Origin: JBJMLO01 sp045805265
Lineage (GTDB): Bacteria > Actinomycetota > UBA4738 > JACQTL01
NCBI GenBank assembly: GCA_045805265.1
Contig: JBJMLO010000028.1
Location: 18,387-82,386 of the forward strand
DNA: 64,000 nucleotides
Direction of reading: 5' to 3'
Shown: positions 44,029 through 53,009 of the stretch, one piece after another
Layout: each line of letters starts with the position of its first letter
Numbering within the stretch: position 1 is the first letter of the stretch
Position numbers and translations under genes: made by a program
Notes under the pieces: model-generated
What the model was told of the DNA's origin: nothing
The model's database searches: none
What the model saw: the letters and a program-made list of their open reading frames with translations, nothing else

Positions 44029-45308
44029 CGGTTGCCGGGCTCGGCGAGCTCGCCCGCCTGTTTCCCCCGAGCGCCGAGGTCCGCGACGGCCACCTGTGGA
44101 TCGGCGGGTGCGACGCCGTCGAGCTGGCCGAGCGGTTCGGCACGCCGCTGTACGTCTACGACGAGGACGCGCTGCGGACCGGGTGCGAGGACCTGGCCGG
44201 CGCGATGCGAACCGGTCCGCCCGGTTCGCGCGGCCTGTTCGCGGTGAAGGCCTTCCCCGCGGTGGCCATGGCCCGTCTGGCCCACGAGGCGGGCCTGGGG
44301 ATCCTCGGTTCCACCGGGGGGGAGCACGCGGTGGCGTCCGCGGCGGGCGTACCGGCCGAGGACCTTGTCCTGCACGGCAACAACAAGTCCGAGGAGGAGC
44401 TTCGCCTGCCGGTCGGTCGGTTGATCGTCGACAGCTTCGACGAGATCGACCGTCTGGAACGGCTCGGCCTCCGGGCCGACGTCTGGATCCGGGTCACGCC
44501 CGGCCTCGAGGCGGGCGGGCACGAGTTCGTGCGGACCGGCGGCGTGGACTCGAAGTTCGGCATCCCGATCCGGCGGGTTGCCGATGCCGCCACGAGTCTG
44601 TCGGCGCTCCCGGGCGTGACCGTCCGCGGGCTGCACGCGCACATAGGCTCGCAGCTGCTGGGCGAGGAGGAGCGCCGAGTCGAGGACGTGATGTTCCCGG
44701 TGCTGCGGTCCGTGTCGGAGGCGGTTGGGGAGCGGCTCGGCGAGCTGGACCTCGGCGGGGGGATGGGCGTGCCGTACACGCGGGACGACCCCGACGCGGT
44801 GTCGCCGGCCGAGATCGCGCGCCGGCTGCTGGCCGACTGGCCGAAGGACCTGGCCCTGATCCTCGAGCCGGGCCGGGCACTGGTCGCCCGCGCCGGCGTG
44901 AGCCTGCACACGGTCGGCACCGTGAAGCGCATCGAGGGCGTGCGGACCTACGTGGCGGTGGACGGCGGCATGTCGGACAACATCCGCACGCCGCTGTACG
45001 GCGCGCACTACGAGTTCCTGCTGGCCGATCGGGCGGACGAACAGGGGAACGCGCGCCTGGCGCCCGTGCGGATCGTCGGCAAGCACTGCGAGTCGGGCGA
45101 CATCGTGGCCTCCGAGGCCCATCTCCAGCGAGACGTCCATCCCGGCGACCTGCTGGTCACGGCGGTGACGGGCGCCTACTGCTACTCGATGGCCAGCAAC
45201 TACAACGTGGTCCCCCGCCCGGCAGTGGTGATGGTGCGCGACGGGAGGGCCCGCACCGTCGTCCGCCGCGAGACCGTGGATGACCTGTTGCGGCTGCAGG
45301 AGGCCTGA
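44025..45308 (+). CDS. lysA: Diaminopimelate decarboxylase
   Basis: 427 residues, PLP fold type III. Makes lysine from meso-diaminopimelate. Seen: FGTPLYVYDEDALRTGC, PLP lysine in LFAVKAFPAVAMAR, NNKSEEELR, DSKFGIPI, HAHIGSQLL, LDLGGGMGVPY, EPGRALVARAG and the dimer-site CESGDIVASE (catalytic Cys). Joined to hisG by a GTGA overlap, so lysine synthesis is co-expressed with histidine synthesis. Ornithine/arginine-type decarboxylase is less likely because of the CESGD and GGGMGVPY forms. Confidence 0.93.
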   Translation: MTVAGLGELARLFPPSAEVRDGHLWIGGCDAVELAERFGTPLYVYDEDALRTGCEDLAGAMRTGPPGSRGLFAVKAFPAVAMARLAHEAGLGILGSTGGEHAVASAAGVPAEDLVLHGNNKSEEELRLPVGRLIVDSFDEIDRLERLGLRADVWIRVTPGLEAGGHEFVRTGGVDSKFGIPIRRVADAATSLSALPGVTVRGLHAHIGSQLLGEEERRVEDVMFPVLRSVSEAVGERLGELDLGGGMGVPYTRDDPDAVSPAEIARRLLADWPKDLALILEPGRALVARAGVSLHTVGTVKRIEGVRTYVAVDGGMSDNIRTPLYGAHYEFLLADRADEQGNARLAPVRIVGKHCESGDIVASEAHLQRDVHPGDLLVTAVTGAYCYSMASNYNVVPRPAVVMVRDGRARTVVRRETVDDLLRLQEA

Positions 45309-45340
45309 CCCGGTCCCCGAGGAGCCGACCCCCGCGTAGG

Positions 45341-45375
45341 GTTGCATAAGTCTGCTGTCTCCTGCATAATCATGC
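45341..45375. promoter_or_regulatory. Two ARG-box-like ArgR sites over the argC promoter
   Basis: TTGCATAAGTCTGC (45342-45355) and TGCATAATCATGCG (45363-45376), both resembling the TGCAT-N4-ATGCA type ArgR half-palindromes; the second is near-perfectly symmetric. They cover the -35 and -10 of the promoter. argR itself is the fifth gene of this operon. Confidence 0.65.
45342..45370 (+). promoter_or_regulatory. argC operon promoter
   Basis: -35 TTGCAT (45342-45347), 17-bp spacer, -10 CATAAT (45365-45370). The -10 ends 10 nt before the argC ATG at 45381, so the message should be nearly leaderless. Confidence 0.6.
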
Positions 45376-45380
45376 GTTCC

Positions 45381-46433
45381 ATGACCGACGAAACCATTCC
45401 CGTCGCGGTCCTCGGGGCATCCGGGTTCTCCGGCGCAGAGCTCCTTCGGCTGCTCGTGGAGCATCCGCGCCTGGAGGTCACGTTCGTTGGCGCGCACGAC
45501 GCCGCGGGGCAGCGGCTCGGCGACGTGTGGCCGCACCTCGCGCCGTTCGCGGACCGCATGCTGGAACCGAACGACGCACTGGACCCGGGTTCCGTCGGAG
45601 CGGCCTTCCTGGCGCTACCGGCCGGCCACAGCTCGCGGATCGTCCCGGCGTTCGCCGAGCGGGGGGTCCGGGTCGTCGACGTCGGGCCGGACTTCCGGCT
45701 TCCGCCTGCCGACTATCCCGCCTGGTACGGCTTCGACCATTCCGCGCCGGCGTGGGTGGAGAAGGCAGCCTACGGCCTGACCGAGGTGTTCCGGGAGGAG
45801 ATCCGCGGCGCCGCGATCGTGGCGAACCCCGGGTGCTATCCCACGCCGGTGCTGCTCGGCCTGTGGCCGCTGGTGAAGGCCGGGCTGACCGAGGGCGACG
45901 TCGTCGTCGACGGGAAGTCGGGCATCAGCGGCGCCGGCAAGACGCCGACGGCGCAGTCGCACTTCGCGTCGCTCGACGGCAGCGTGCGCGCGTATCGCGT
46001 CGGCCGGCACCAGCACACGCCGGAGATGGAGCGGATCCTCGGGCGCACTAGCGCCGGGCCGTCCGTGACCTTCGTGCCGCACCTCGTCCCGGCGGTCCGG
46101 GGGATCGTCACGACCTCCTACGTCCGGGTCGCCGCCGGCGCCACGGCCGACGACCTCCGCGCGACGCTCGTCGCCGGCTATGGGGGCGAGCCCTTCGTGC
46201 GGGTCCTGCCCGCGGGGACGACGCCCGACCCCAAGCGCCTGGCGGGAACCAACGTCTGCGAGCTGGCGGTGGAGGTCGACACGCACGCGTCCGGGGCCCG
46301 GGGAACCGCCGTGGTGATCGGCGCGATCGACAACCTGGGCAAGGGCGCCGCCGGCCAGGCCGTCCAGAACCTCAACGTGATGCTCGGGATGGAGGAGGGG
46401 GCCGGGCTGGCCACGGTCGGGGTGTACCCGTGA
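45381..46433 (+). CDS. argC: N-acetyl-gamma-glutamyl-phosphate reductase
   Basis: 350 residues from ATG at 45381 (ATGs at 45372 and 45342 lie inside the promoter). NADPH-dependent reduction of N-acetylglutamyl phosphate. Seen: VAVLGASGFSGAELLRLL, FLALPAGHSS, VANPGCYPTPVLLGLWPL (catalytic Cys), DGKSGISGAGKTP and HTPEME, plus NVCELAVEVD. Starts the arginine operon under ARG-box control. Overlaps argJ. Confidence 0.95.
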   Translation: MTDETIPVAVLGASGFSGAELLRLLVEHPRLEVTFVGAHDAAGQRLGDVWPHLAPFADRMLEPNDALDPGSVGAAFLALPAGHSSRIVPAFAERGVRVVDVGPDFRLPPADYPAWYGFDHSAPAWVEKAAYGLTEVFREEIRGAAIVANPGCYPTPVLLGLWPLVKAGLTEGDVVVDGKSGISGAGKTPTAQSHFASLDGSVRAYRVGRHQHTPEMERILGRTSAGPSVTFVPHLVPAVRGIVTTSYVRVAAGATADDLRATLVAGYGGEPFVRVLPAGTTPDPKRLAGTNVCELAVEVDTHASGARGTAVVIGAIDNLGKGAAGQAVQNLNVMLGMEEGAGLATVGVYP

Positions 46434-47593
46434 GCGTGACGGCGCCGCGCGGGTTCCTGGCAGCCGGCGTCTCGGCCGGGCTCCGGGCGAGCCACCGTCC
46501 GGACCTCGGGCTGCTGGTGTCGGAGGCCCCGGCGAGCGCGGCCGGCCTGTTCACCACGAACGCCTTCCCCGCGGCGCCCGTCGAGGTGTGCCGGCGACGC
46601 CTGCTGGGCGGTTCCGCGCGGGCGGTGGTCGCGAACAGCGGCCAGGCCAATGCCGGGACCGGCCCGGGGGGCGTCGAGGACGCCGAGGCGCTCACCGCGG
46701 CGGTCGCGGAGGCGCTCGGCGGAGTGGGTCCCACCGAGGTCCTGCCGTGTTCGACCGGCGTGATCGGTCCTCGCATCGACGTGCCGGCCGCGGTCGCGGG
46801 GGTCCGGAGTGCCGTCGCCGGCCTGCGGAGCGACGGCGGACCGGACTTCGCGGAGGCCATCCGCACGACCGACTCGGTGGCCAAGCAGACGATCGTCGAG
46901 GCGGAGGGGTTCGCGGTCGGTGGGTGCGCGAAGGGCGCCGGGATGATCTCGCCGGACCTCGCCACGCTGCTCGTGTTCCTGACCACGGACGCGGCGTGCT
47001 CGCCGACCGCGGCGACACACGCGCTGCGGCGCGGAGCCGCCCCCGTGTGGAACGCGCTCACAGTCGACAACTGCCCGAGCACGAACGACACCGTGCTGCT
47101 GCTGGCGAACGGGGCCTCGGGGTTCGAGCCGTCGCCGGATGCGCTGCGGGAGGCGGTGGGGGAGGCCACGCGCGACCTGGCCCACCAGATCGTCGACGAC
47201 GCGGAAGGCGCCACGACGACGCTGGTGGTCCAGGTGGACGGCGCGACGGGCGAGGCGGACGCCCGGCGCGTCGGCAAGGCCGTGGCGGGGTCGATGCTGG
47301 TGAAGACCGCGGTGTTCGGCAAGGATCCCAACCCCGGGCGGATCCTCCAGGCCGTCGGAGCGAGCGGGGCGCGGTTCCGTCCCGAGGCCGTCGACGCGAC
47401 GCTCGGGGGAATCCCGGTGATCCGCGCCGGCGCCATCCCGGACGCCTTCGACCCCGCAGCCTGCGTGGCGGCCATGAAGGAACGGGAGGTCGTGATCCGC
47501 ATCACGCTCGGGCCCGGGCCGGGGAGCGCCACGGCGTTCGGGTGTGACCTGGGCTACGAGTACGTCCGCATCAACGGGGAGTACACGACGTGA
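46430..47593 (+). CDS. argJ: Ornithine acetyltransferase / N-acetylglutamate synthase
   Basis: 387 residues as precursor. Recycles the acetyl group from N-acetylornithine to glutamate. Self-cleaves before a threonine: KGAGMISPDLATLLVFL carries the ATLL site (alpha and beta chains). Also seen: FTTNAFPAAPVEVCRRRL, NSGQANAGTG, CSTGVIG and NCPSTNDTV, and the C-terminal GCDLGYEYVRINGEYTT. Presence implies the cyclic acetyl pathway, so no argE is needed. GTG or ATG start overlaps argC. Confidence 0.95.
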   Translation: MSVTAPRGFLAAGVSAGLRASHRPDLGLLVSEAPASAAGLFTTNAFPAAPVEVCRRRLLGGSARAVVANSGQANAGTGPGGVEDAEALTAAVAEALGGVGPTEVLPCSTGVIGPRIDVPAAVAGVRSAVAGLRSDGGPDFAEAIRTTDSVAKQTIVEAEGFAVGGCAKGAGMISPDLATLLVFLTTDAACSPTAATHALRRGAAPVWNALTVDNCPSTNDTVLLLANGASGFEPSPDALREAVGEATRDLAHQIVDDAEGATTTLVVQVDGATGEADARRVGKAVAGSMLVKTAVFGKDPNPGRILQAVGASGARFRPEAVDATLGGIPVIRAGAIPDAFDPAACVAAMKEREVVIRITLGPGPGSATAFGCDLGYEYVRINGEYTT

Positions 47594-48531
47594 GCGCGCC
47601 GTCCACGGCGCCGCCCCACGTCCGCGAGCGGACCCGGGCCAAGGCGCGCGTCCTGCTCGAGGCGCTCCCGTTCATGGAGGAGCACGCCGGTTCCGTCGTG
47701 GTGGTCAAGGTGGGCGGCGCGGCGATCGAGGAGGTCAACCTGGCCGGGACCTTCGCCCGGGACATCGCCCTGCTCCGCCACGTCGGGGTGCGCCCGATCG
47801 TGGTGCACGGCGGCGGGCCCCAGATCACGGCGATGGCCCGCCGGCTGGGCATCGAGCCAGCCTTCGTCGGGGGACACCGTGTGACCGACGCCTCGACCCT
47901 CCAGGTGGTGAGGATGGTGCTGGTGGGCATCGTCAACCAGGACCTGGCCTCGCTGCTGTCGCGGCACGGGACCCGGGCGATCGGGCTGTCGGGGATGGAC
48001 GCGATGCTGCTCCGGGTTCGCCCGCGCAACGCCGAGCTGGGGTTCGTCGGGGACGTCGAGCACGTGGACGTCGCGCTGCTCGAGCACCTCATGCAGTCGT
48101 CGGTTCCGGTGATCGCCTCGATCGGCGTGGACGCCGAGGGACAGGCCTACAACGTGAACGCGGACCTGGTGGCCGGTGCGATTGCCGGGGCCGTCGGAGC
48201 GTCGAAACTCGTCTATCTCTCGGACGTCGCCGGGGTCGCCGGCCCCGACGGCGAGCTGGTGGCGGAGGCCACCGTCGCCCAGTGCCGGGGCCTCCTGGCC
48301 TCGGGCGTCGCGGCCGGCGGGATGATCCCGAAGCTCGAGAGCGCCGTCGCGGCGGTGCTGCAGGGCGTTCGCCGCGCCCATCTCATCGACGGCCGCATCG
48401 AGCACTCGCTGATCCTCGAGCTGTTCACGCCGGAGGGCATCGGAACCATGGTCGTCCCCGACCCGCTGCCGCAGGCGGCGGCCGCGGGGGTGTCGTTGCC
48501 GGCGGACCCGACGGGGGAGGCGGCCGAATGA
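47590..48531 (+). CDS. argB: Acetylglutamate kinase
   Basis: 313 residues. Seen: ALPFMEEHAGSVVVVKVGGAA (Gly-rich loop with catalytic Lys), VVHGGGPQITAMARRLG, NVNADLVAGAIAGAV (catalytic region), LVYLSDVAGVAG and GGMIPKLESAV with HLIDGRIEHS. Phosphorylates N-acetylglutamate; usual target of arginine feedback inhibition. GTG start overlaps the argJ stop. Its end overlaps the ATG of a 14-aa relay ORF. Confidence 0.95.
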   Translation: MSAPSTAPPHVRERTRAKARVLLEALPFMEEHAGSVVVVKVGGAAIEEVNLAGTFARDIALLRHVGVRPIVVHGGGPQITAMARRLGIEPAFVGGHRVTDASTLQVVRMVLVGIVNQDLASLLSRHGTRAIGLSGMDAMLLRVRPRNAELGFVGDVEHVDVALLEHLMQSSVPVIASIGVDAEGQAYNVNADLVAGAIAGAVGASKLVYLSDVAGVAGPDGELVAEATVAQCRGLLASGVAAGGMIPKLESAVAAVLQGVRRAHLIDGRIEHSLILELFTPEGIGTMVVPDPLPQAAAAGVSLPADPTGEAAE

Positions 48532-48572
48532 CTGCGGTCGCTTTGGGCGGGCCGGGGGCCGGGGCCCGATGA
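48528..48572 (+). CDS. Relay mini-ORF (14 aa) between argB and argD
   Basis: ATG overlaps the argB stop (ATGA), 14 codons MTAVALGGPGAGAR, TGA overlaps the argD ATG (ATGA). argD has no convincing ribosome binding site of its own, which makes delivery of ribosomes by this ORF plausible. Confidence 0.5.
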   Translation: MTAVALGGPGAGAR

Positions 48573-49744
48573 GCGTGACCGTCGGTTCCGCGATCATGCC
48601 GACCTACTCGCGGTACCCGCTGACGCTGGTGCGCGGAGAGGGCACGCGCGTGTGGGACGACGGAGGGAACACCTACGTCGACTTCGCGGGTGGGATCGCG
48701 GTCGTCGCCATCGGGCACTCGCATCCCCGGTGGGTCGCGGCGGTCGCCGAGCAGGCGGCGACGCTGGCCCACGTGTCCAACCTATGGTCGACGGCCCCGC
48801 AGGAGGAGCTGGCCCGCCGGCTGACAGGTCTGGCCGGGTTCGGACTGGCGTTCTTCGCGAACTCGGGCGCGGAGGCCAACGAGGCCGCGTTGAAGATCGC
48901 CCGCAAGCACGGCAAGGCCAACGGGCGGCTGGAGGTCGTGGCGCTCGAGGGCTCGTTCCACGGACGGACGTTCGCCACGCTGGCCGCGACCGGGCAGGCT
49001 GCCAAGCACGCGCCGTTCGCGCCGCTGCCGGAGGGATTCGTCCACGTGCCGCCGGGCGACGTGCCCGCGCTCGACGCTGCAGTGGGTGGGCGCACGGCCG
49101 CCGTGTTCCTGGAGCCGGTGCTGGGGGAGGGCGGCGTGATGCCCCTCGACCCGGCGTATCTGCGGGCGGCCCGCGACCTGTGCACCGAACGCGGCGCGGT
49201 GCTGATGTTCGACGAGGTCCAGACCGGCGTGGGGCGGACCGGGCGGTGGTTCGCGTTCCAGTCGAGCGGCGTGGAGCCCGACGTCGTCACGCTCGCCAAG
49301 GCGTTGGGCGGCGGGCTGCCGATCGGCGCTTGCATCGCGCGCCCGGAGGTCGCGTTCGCCGCAGGGGAGCACGCGTCGACGTTCGGCGGCGGTCCGATCC
49401 CCTGCCGGGCCGCGCTGGCGGTGCTCGACGTCATCGAGGAGGAGGGCCTGCTCGACAACTGCGCAGCCCGGGGACGGCAGCTCGTCGACGGGCTGCTGTC
49501 GGCGGGAATCCCGGGCGGCCCCGCGGTCCGGGGGGCGGGCCTGCTGATCGGGGTGGACTTCGGGCGTCCGGTGGCGGGGAAGGTCGTCCGCGCGCTGATG
49601 GCGCGGGGGTTCCTGGCCACCGAGGCGGGGCCCTCGGTCGTCCGCCTGTCGCCGCCGCTGTCGGTCACGGAAGAGGACGCGGCGGCGCTGGTGGCCGCGT
49701 TCCCCGAGGCCGCGCGGGCGGCGCTGGAAGAGGACAACGCGTGA
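48569..49744 (+). CDS. argD: Acetylornithine aminotransferase
   Basis: 391 residues, PLP class III aminotransferase. Seen: GGNTYVDFAGGIAVVAIGHSHP, FFANSGAEANEAALKIARK, EGSFHGRTFATLAATG, LMFDEVQTGVGRTGRWFAF, PLP lysine in VVTLAKALGGGLPIGACI and STFGGGPIPCRAALAVLD. Converts N-acetylglutamate semialdehyde to N-acetylornithine; may also act in lysine synthesis. Translation probably coupled to the relay ORF upstream. Confidence 0.95.
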   Translation: MSVTVGSAIMPTYSRYPLTLVRGEGTRVWDDGGNTYVDFAGGIAVVAIGHSHPRWVAAVAEQAATLAHVSNLWSTAPQEELARRLTGLAGFGLAFFANSGAEANEAALKIARKHGKANGRLEVVALEGSFHGRTFATLAATGQAAKHAPFAPLPEGFVHVPPGDVPALDAAVGGRTAAVFLEPVLGEGGVMPLDPAYLRAARDLCTERGAVLMFDEVQTGVGRTGRWFAFQSSGVEPDVVTLAKALGGGLPIGACIARPEVAFAAGEHASTFGGGPIPCRAALAVLDVIEEEGLLDNCAARGRQLVDGLLSAGIPGGPAVRGAGLLIGVDFGRPVAGKVVRALMARGFLATEAGPSVVRLSPPLSVTEEDAAALVAAFPEAARAALEEDNA

Positions 49745-50199
49745 AGCGGGCCCGGCAGCAGGCGCTGATGGAGCTCGTGCAGGGCAGATCGCTGGCCAGC
49801 CAGCACGAGATCCAGCAGCGGTTGTCCGAGCTCGGGCACCAGGCGACGCAGTCGACGATCTCGCGCGACCTGGAGGAGCTCGGGCTGGTCCGGATCCGGG
49901 ACGGGGACGGGCGCCTCCGGTACGGACGGCCCACCGACGCGGCCGCGCTGGGGGCGTCGGCCAGGCTTCGGGCACTCCTCGCCGAGTTCCTGATCTCGGT
50001 GGCCGCCTCCGGCAACCTGGTCGTGCTGAAGACCACGCCGGGCGCGGCGAACGCCGTGGGGGAGACGCTGGACCGCGCGGGGGTCGAGGGCGTGCTGGGG
50101 ACCATCGCCGGCGACGACACGCTGCTGGTGGTCGCCGCGGAGGGGACCAGGGGCAGGGCCCTGGCGCGCCGCATCGAGCACCTTGGAGGGCAGGAGTGA
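49741..50199 (+). CDS. argR: Arginine repressor
   Basis: 152 residues. N-terminal winged helix (about 1-70; SLASQHEIQQRLSELGHQATQSTISRDLEELGLVRI) and C-terminal hexamerisation/arginine-binding domain with LLVVAAEGTRGRALARRIE. Binds ARG boxes such as those over the argC promoter at 45341; this gene is part of the operon it likely controls. GTG start overlaps argD; its stop is overlapped by argGH. Confidence 0.93.
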   Translation: MKRARQQALMELVQGRSLASQHEIQQRLSELGHQATQSTISRDLEELGLVRIRDGDGRLRYGRPTDAAALGASARLRALLAEFLISVAASGNLVVLKTTPGAANAVGETLDRAGVEGVLGTIAGDDTLLVVAAEGTRGRALARRIEHLGGQE

Positions 50200-53009
50200 G
50201 CGAGTCGATTGCATCTTCGCGGCCGGCTGTGGCGCTGGCGTATTCGGGCGGGCTCGACACGAGCGTGGCCGCGCGGTGGCTGGCCGAGGAGCACGGCCTG
50301 CGCGTCGTCGCGGTCAGCGTCGACGTGGGGCAGGAGCTCGATCGGGACACCCTGCGCGCGCGGGCCGAGGCCGCCGGGGCCGAGCTCGTCGTGATCGACG
50401 CCCGGCGGGAGTTCGTCGCCGGGTTCTGCTGGCCCGCGCTGCAGGCCAACGCGCTGTACGAGGGGAAGTACCCGCTGGTCTCCTCGCTCGCCCGGCCCCT
50501 GATCGCCGCGCGCGTCATCGACGCGGCCAGGGCGGCGGGCGCCGGGATCGTCGCGCACGGCTGCACGGGCAAGGGCAACGACCAGGTCCGGTTCGAGACG
50601 ACGTTCGCCGCGCTGGCGCCCGACCTCCGGGTGATGGCGCCGGTGCGCGAGTCGGCGATGTCCCGCGACGAGGCCCGGGCCCGGGCCGAGGAGTGGGGCA
50701 TCCCGGTCGCGGCGGTGGCGAAGACGTACTCGGTCGACGAGAACCTGTGGGGCCGCACGGTGGAGTGCGGCCCGCTCGAGGACCCGTGGTCCGCCCCGCC
50801 AAGCGACGCGTTCGAGCTGACCACCGACCCCGGCTCGGCGCCGGACCAGGCCGAGGAGGTCGTCGTCGGCTTCGAGCGGGGCCTGCCCGTGTCGCTGGAC
50901 GGACGAAGCCTGGATCCCGCCGCGCTCATCGGGGAGCTGACGCGGACGGCCGGCCGGCACGGGTTCGGGCGGGTCGACATGATCGAGAACCGCCTGGTGG
51001 GCATCAAGTCCCGCGAGCTGTACGAGGTGCCGGGCGCCCTCGCCCTCATCGCGGCGCACCGCGACCTGGAGGACCTGACCCTCGAGCGCGACCTGGCCCA
51101 CGAGAAGTCGGGGATCGAGCGCAGGTGGGCGGAGCTCGCCTACTACGGCATGTGGCACTCGCCGCTGCACGCCTCGCTCCGTGCCTTCATCGAGTCGACG
51201 CAGGCGAACGTGACCGGCGAGGTCCGGTTGCGCCTGTTCAAGGGATCGTGCACCGTGGTCGGCCGGCGTTCCCCTGCGGCCCTGTACGACCTGTCGCTGG
51301 CGACCTATGAGGCGGCCGGCGACCGGTTCGACCACCGCCAGGCGGAGGGGTTCATCCGGCTGTGGTCGCTCCCGGTCCGCACGTGGTCGGCCCGCCAGGG
51401 CCCCGGCGTCCCGGCGGCGTCGAGCGGCGCCCAGGCGGCGGAGCAGCCAGCGCCGTCCGCAGCCGTCATGCACGAGTCCGGTGCTCCGGCCTCGGGCCCC
51501 GCTCCGGTCAGCGAGCTCGCTGAACCCGCGACGTCAGCCTCGCGACCGTCCCCGGGTGGCGAGACCGATGGCTTCCCGGCACCGGCCGGCCGTCCCCACG
51601 TCTGGAGCGGTCGGCTCTCGTCGGGCCTCTCGGAGGAGGCGCTCCGGTTCACCGGGTCGCTCGGGTTCGACCGGAGGCTCGCGCCATACGACCTCCGGGC
51701 GACCGCGGCGCACGTCGAGGCGCTGGTCGAGGCGGGGGTGCTCTCCGCCGAGGACCGCGATGCCCTGCTGGTCGAGGTGGACCGGCTCGCCGGCGAGGTC
51801 GCAGCCGGCACCTTCGCCTGGTCCGACCTGGACGAGGACGTGCACTCCGCCGTCGAGCGGACGCTGACCGAACGGCTCGGTCCGGCGGGCGCCCGCATCC
51901 ACGCGGGCCGAAGCCGCAACGACCTGGTCGTGACCGACCTCCGGATGTGGACGAAGGAGGCGTGTGACGAAGTTGTGACCGGTATCGCCCGGCTGGTCAC
52001 GGCGCTCACCGACCAGGCCGAGAGCAACCTCGGCGTGGCCATGCCCGGGTACACGCATCTCCAGCGGGGACAGCCGGTTTCCCTCTCGCACCACCTCCTC
52101 GCGCACGCCTTCCCGCTGACGCGCGACGCGGTCCGGTTCCTCCACGCGAAGCAGGCCGCCGACTGCTGCGCACTGGGGGCCGGAGCGCTCGCCGGGACGA
52201 CCATAGCCCTCCCCACCGACACGACCGCCCGCAGGCTCGGTTTCCGCACGTCGTTCGACAATTCGATCGACGCGGTCGCCGACCGGGACTTCGCGCTGGA
52301 GTTCCTGGCCGCCGGCGTCGTCCTCGGCGTCCACCTCTCGCGGCTGGCGGAGGACGTCGTGCTGTGGGCGAGCGCGGAGTTCGGATTCGCCCGGCTCCCC
52401 GACCGCCACAGCACCGGGTCGAGCGCGATGCCGCAGAAGCGCAACCCGGATGTCGCCGAGCTGGTCCGGGGGAAGGCCGGGCGGCTGCTCGGCGACCTCG
52501 TCGCTCTCGCCACCGCGATGAAGGGGCTCCCCCTCGCCTACGACCGGGACCTGCAGGAGGACAAGGAGCCGCTGTTCGACGCGTTCGACACGCTGGCCTC
52601 CGCGCTGTCCGCCTTGGCGCCCCTGGTGGCGGAGCTCGCGTTCGACGCCGGGCGCATGCGCGCGGCGATCGACCCCGCCGTGTTCGCCACCGACCTCGCC
52701 GAGGTCCTCGTCTCGCGAGGAACGCCGTTCCGGGAAGCACACGAGACCGTGGCGAGCCTGGTCGCCCGCCTGGAGGCGGAGGGGCGGACCCTGGCCGACG
52801 TGGCACCGGAGGAGTGGGCCGGCGTCGCGCCAACGCTCGGCCCCGACACCGCCGCGCTGTTCGACGTGGACGAGGCGGTCGAGCGGCGGGCGACCGCCGG
52901 CGGCCCCTCGTCCGGCTCCGTGAAGGAGCAGCTGGTCGAGATCCGCGGTCGCGTCTCGCGTCTCGCGGATCCCGGCCGGGATGGCGTCAGCGGTGGCGCT
53001 GGCGCATGA
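50196..53009 (+). CDS. argGH: Argininosuccinate synthase-lyase fusion (ArgG-ArgH)
   Basis: 937 residues in one frame. Residues about 1-397 are argininosuccinate synthase (VALAYSGGLDTSVAARWLAE pyrophosphatase P-loop, CTGKGNDQVRFE, YSVDENLWGR, GIKSRELYEVPGA and ELAYYGMWHSPLH). A 70-residue Ala/Pro/Ser linker follows (about 398-466). Residues about 467-937 are argininosuccinate lyase (RIHAGRSRNDLVVTDLR, TSFDNSIDAV-type DAVADRDF, and the fumarase-family signature GSSAMPQKRNPD near residue 741). Both halves keep their motifs and are full length, so both activities are expected: citrulline plus aspartate to arginine plus fumarate. The fusion could channel argininosuccinate. argF is absent from this operon. 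Confidence 0.93.
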   Translation: MSESIASSRPAVALAYSGGLDTSVAARWLAEEHGLRVVAVSVDVGQELDRDTLRARAEAAGAELVVIDARREFVAGFCWPALQANALYEGKYPLVSSLARPLIAARVIDAARAAGAGIVAHGCTGKGNDQVRFETTFAALAPDLRVMAPVRESAMSRDEARARAEEWGIPVAAVAKTYSVDENLWGRTVECGPLEDPWSAPPSDAFELTTDPGSAPDQAEEVVVGFERGLPVSLDGRSLDPAALIGELTRTAGRHGFGRVDMIENRLVGIKSRELYEVPGALALIAAHRDLEDLTLERDLAHEKSGIERRWAELAYYGMWHSPLHASLRAFIESTQANVTGEVRLRLFKGSCTVVGRRSPAALYDLSLATYEAAGDRFDHRQAEGFIRLWSLPVRTWSARQGPGVPAASSGAQAAEQPAPSAAVMHESGAPASGPAPVSELAEPATSASRPSPGGETDGFPAPAGRPHVWSGRLSSGLSEEALRFTGSLGFDRRLAPYDLRATAAHVEALVEAGVLSAEDRDALLVEVDRLAGEVAAGTFAWSDLDEDVHSAVERTLTERLGPAGARIHAGRSRNDLVVTDLRMWTKEACDEVVTGIARLVTALTDQAESNLGVAMPGYTHLQRGQPVSLSHHLLAHAFPLTRDAVRFLHAKQAADCCALGAGALAGTTIALPTDTTARRLGFRTSFDNSIDAVADRDFALEFLAAGVVLGVHLSRLAEDVVLWASAEFGFARLPDRHSTGSSAMPQKRNPDVAELVRGKAGRLLGDLVALATAMKGLPLAYDRDLQEDKEPLFDAFDTLASALSALAPLVAELAFDAGRMRAAIDPAVFATDLAEVLVSRGTPFREAHETVASLVARLEAEGRTLADVAPEEWAGVAPTLGPDTAALFDVDEAVERRATAGGPSSGSVKEQLVEIRGRVSRLADPGRDGVSGGAGA

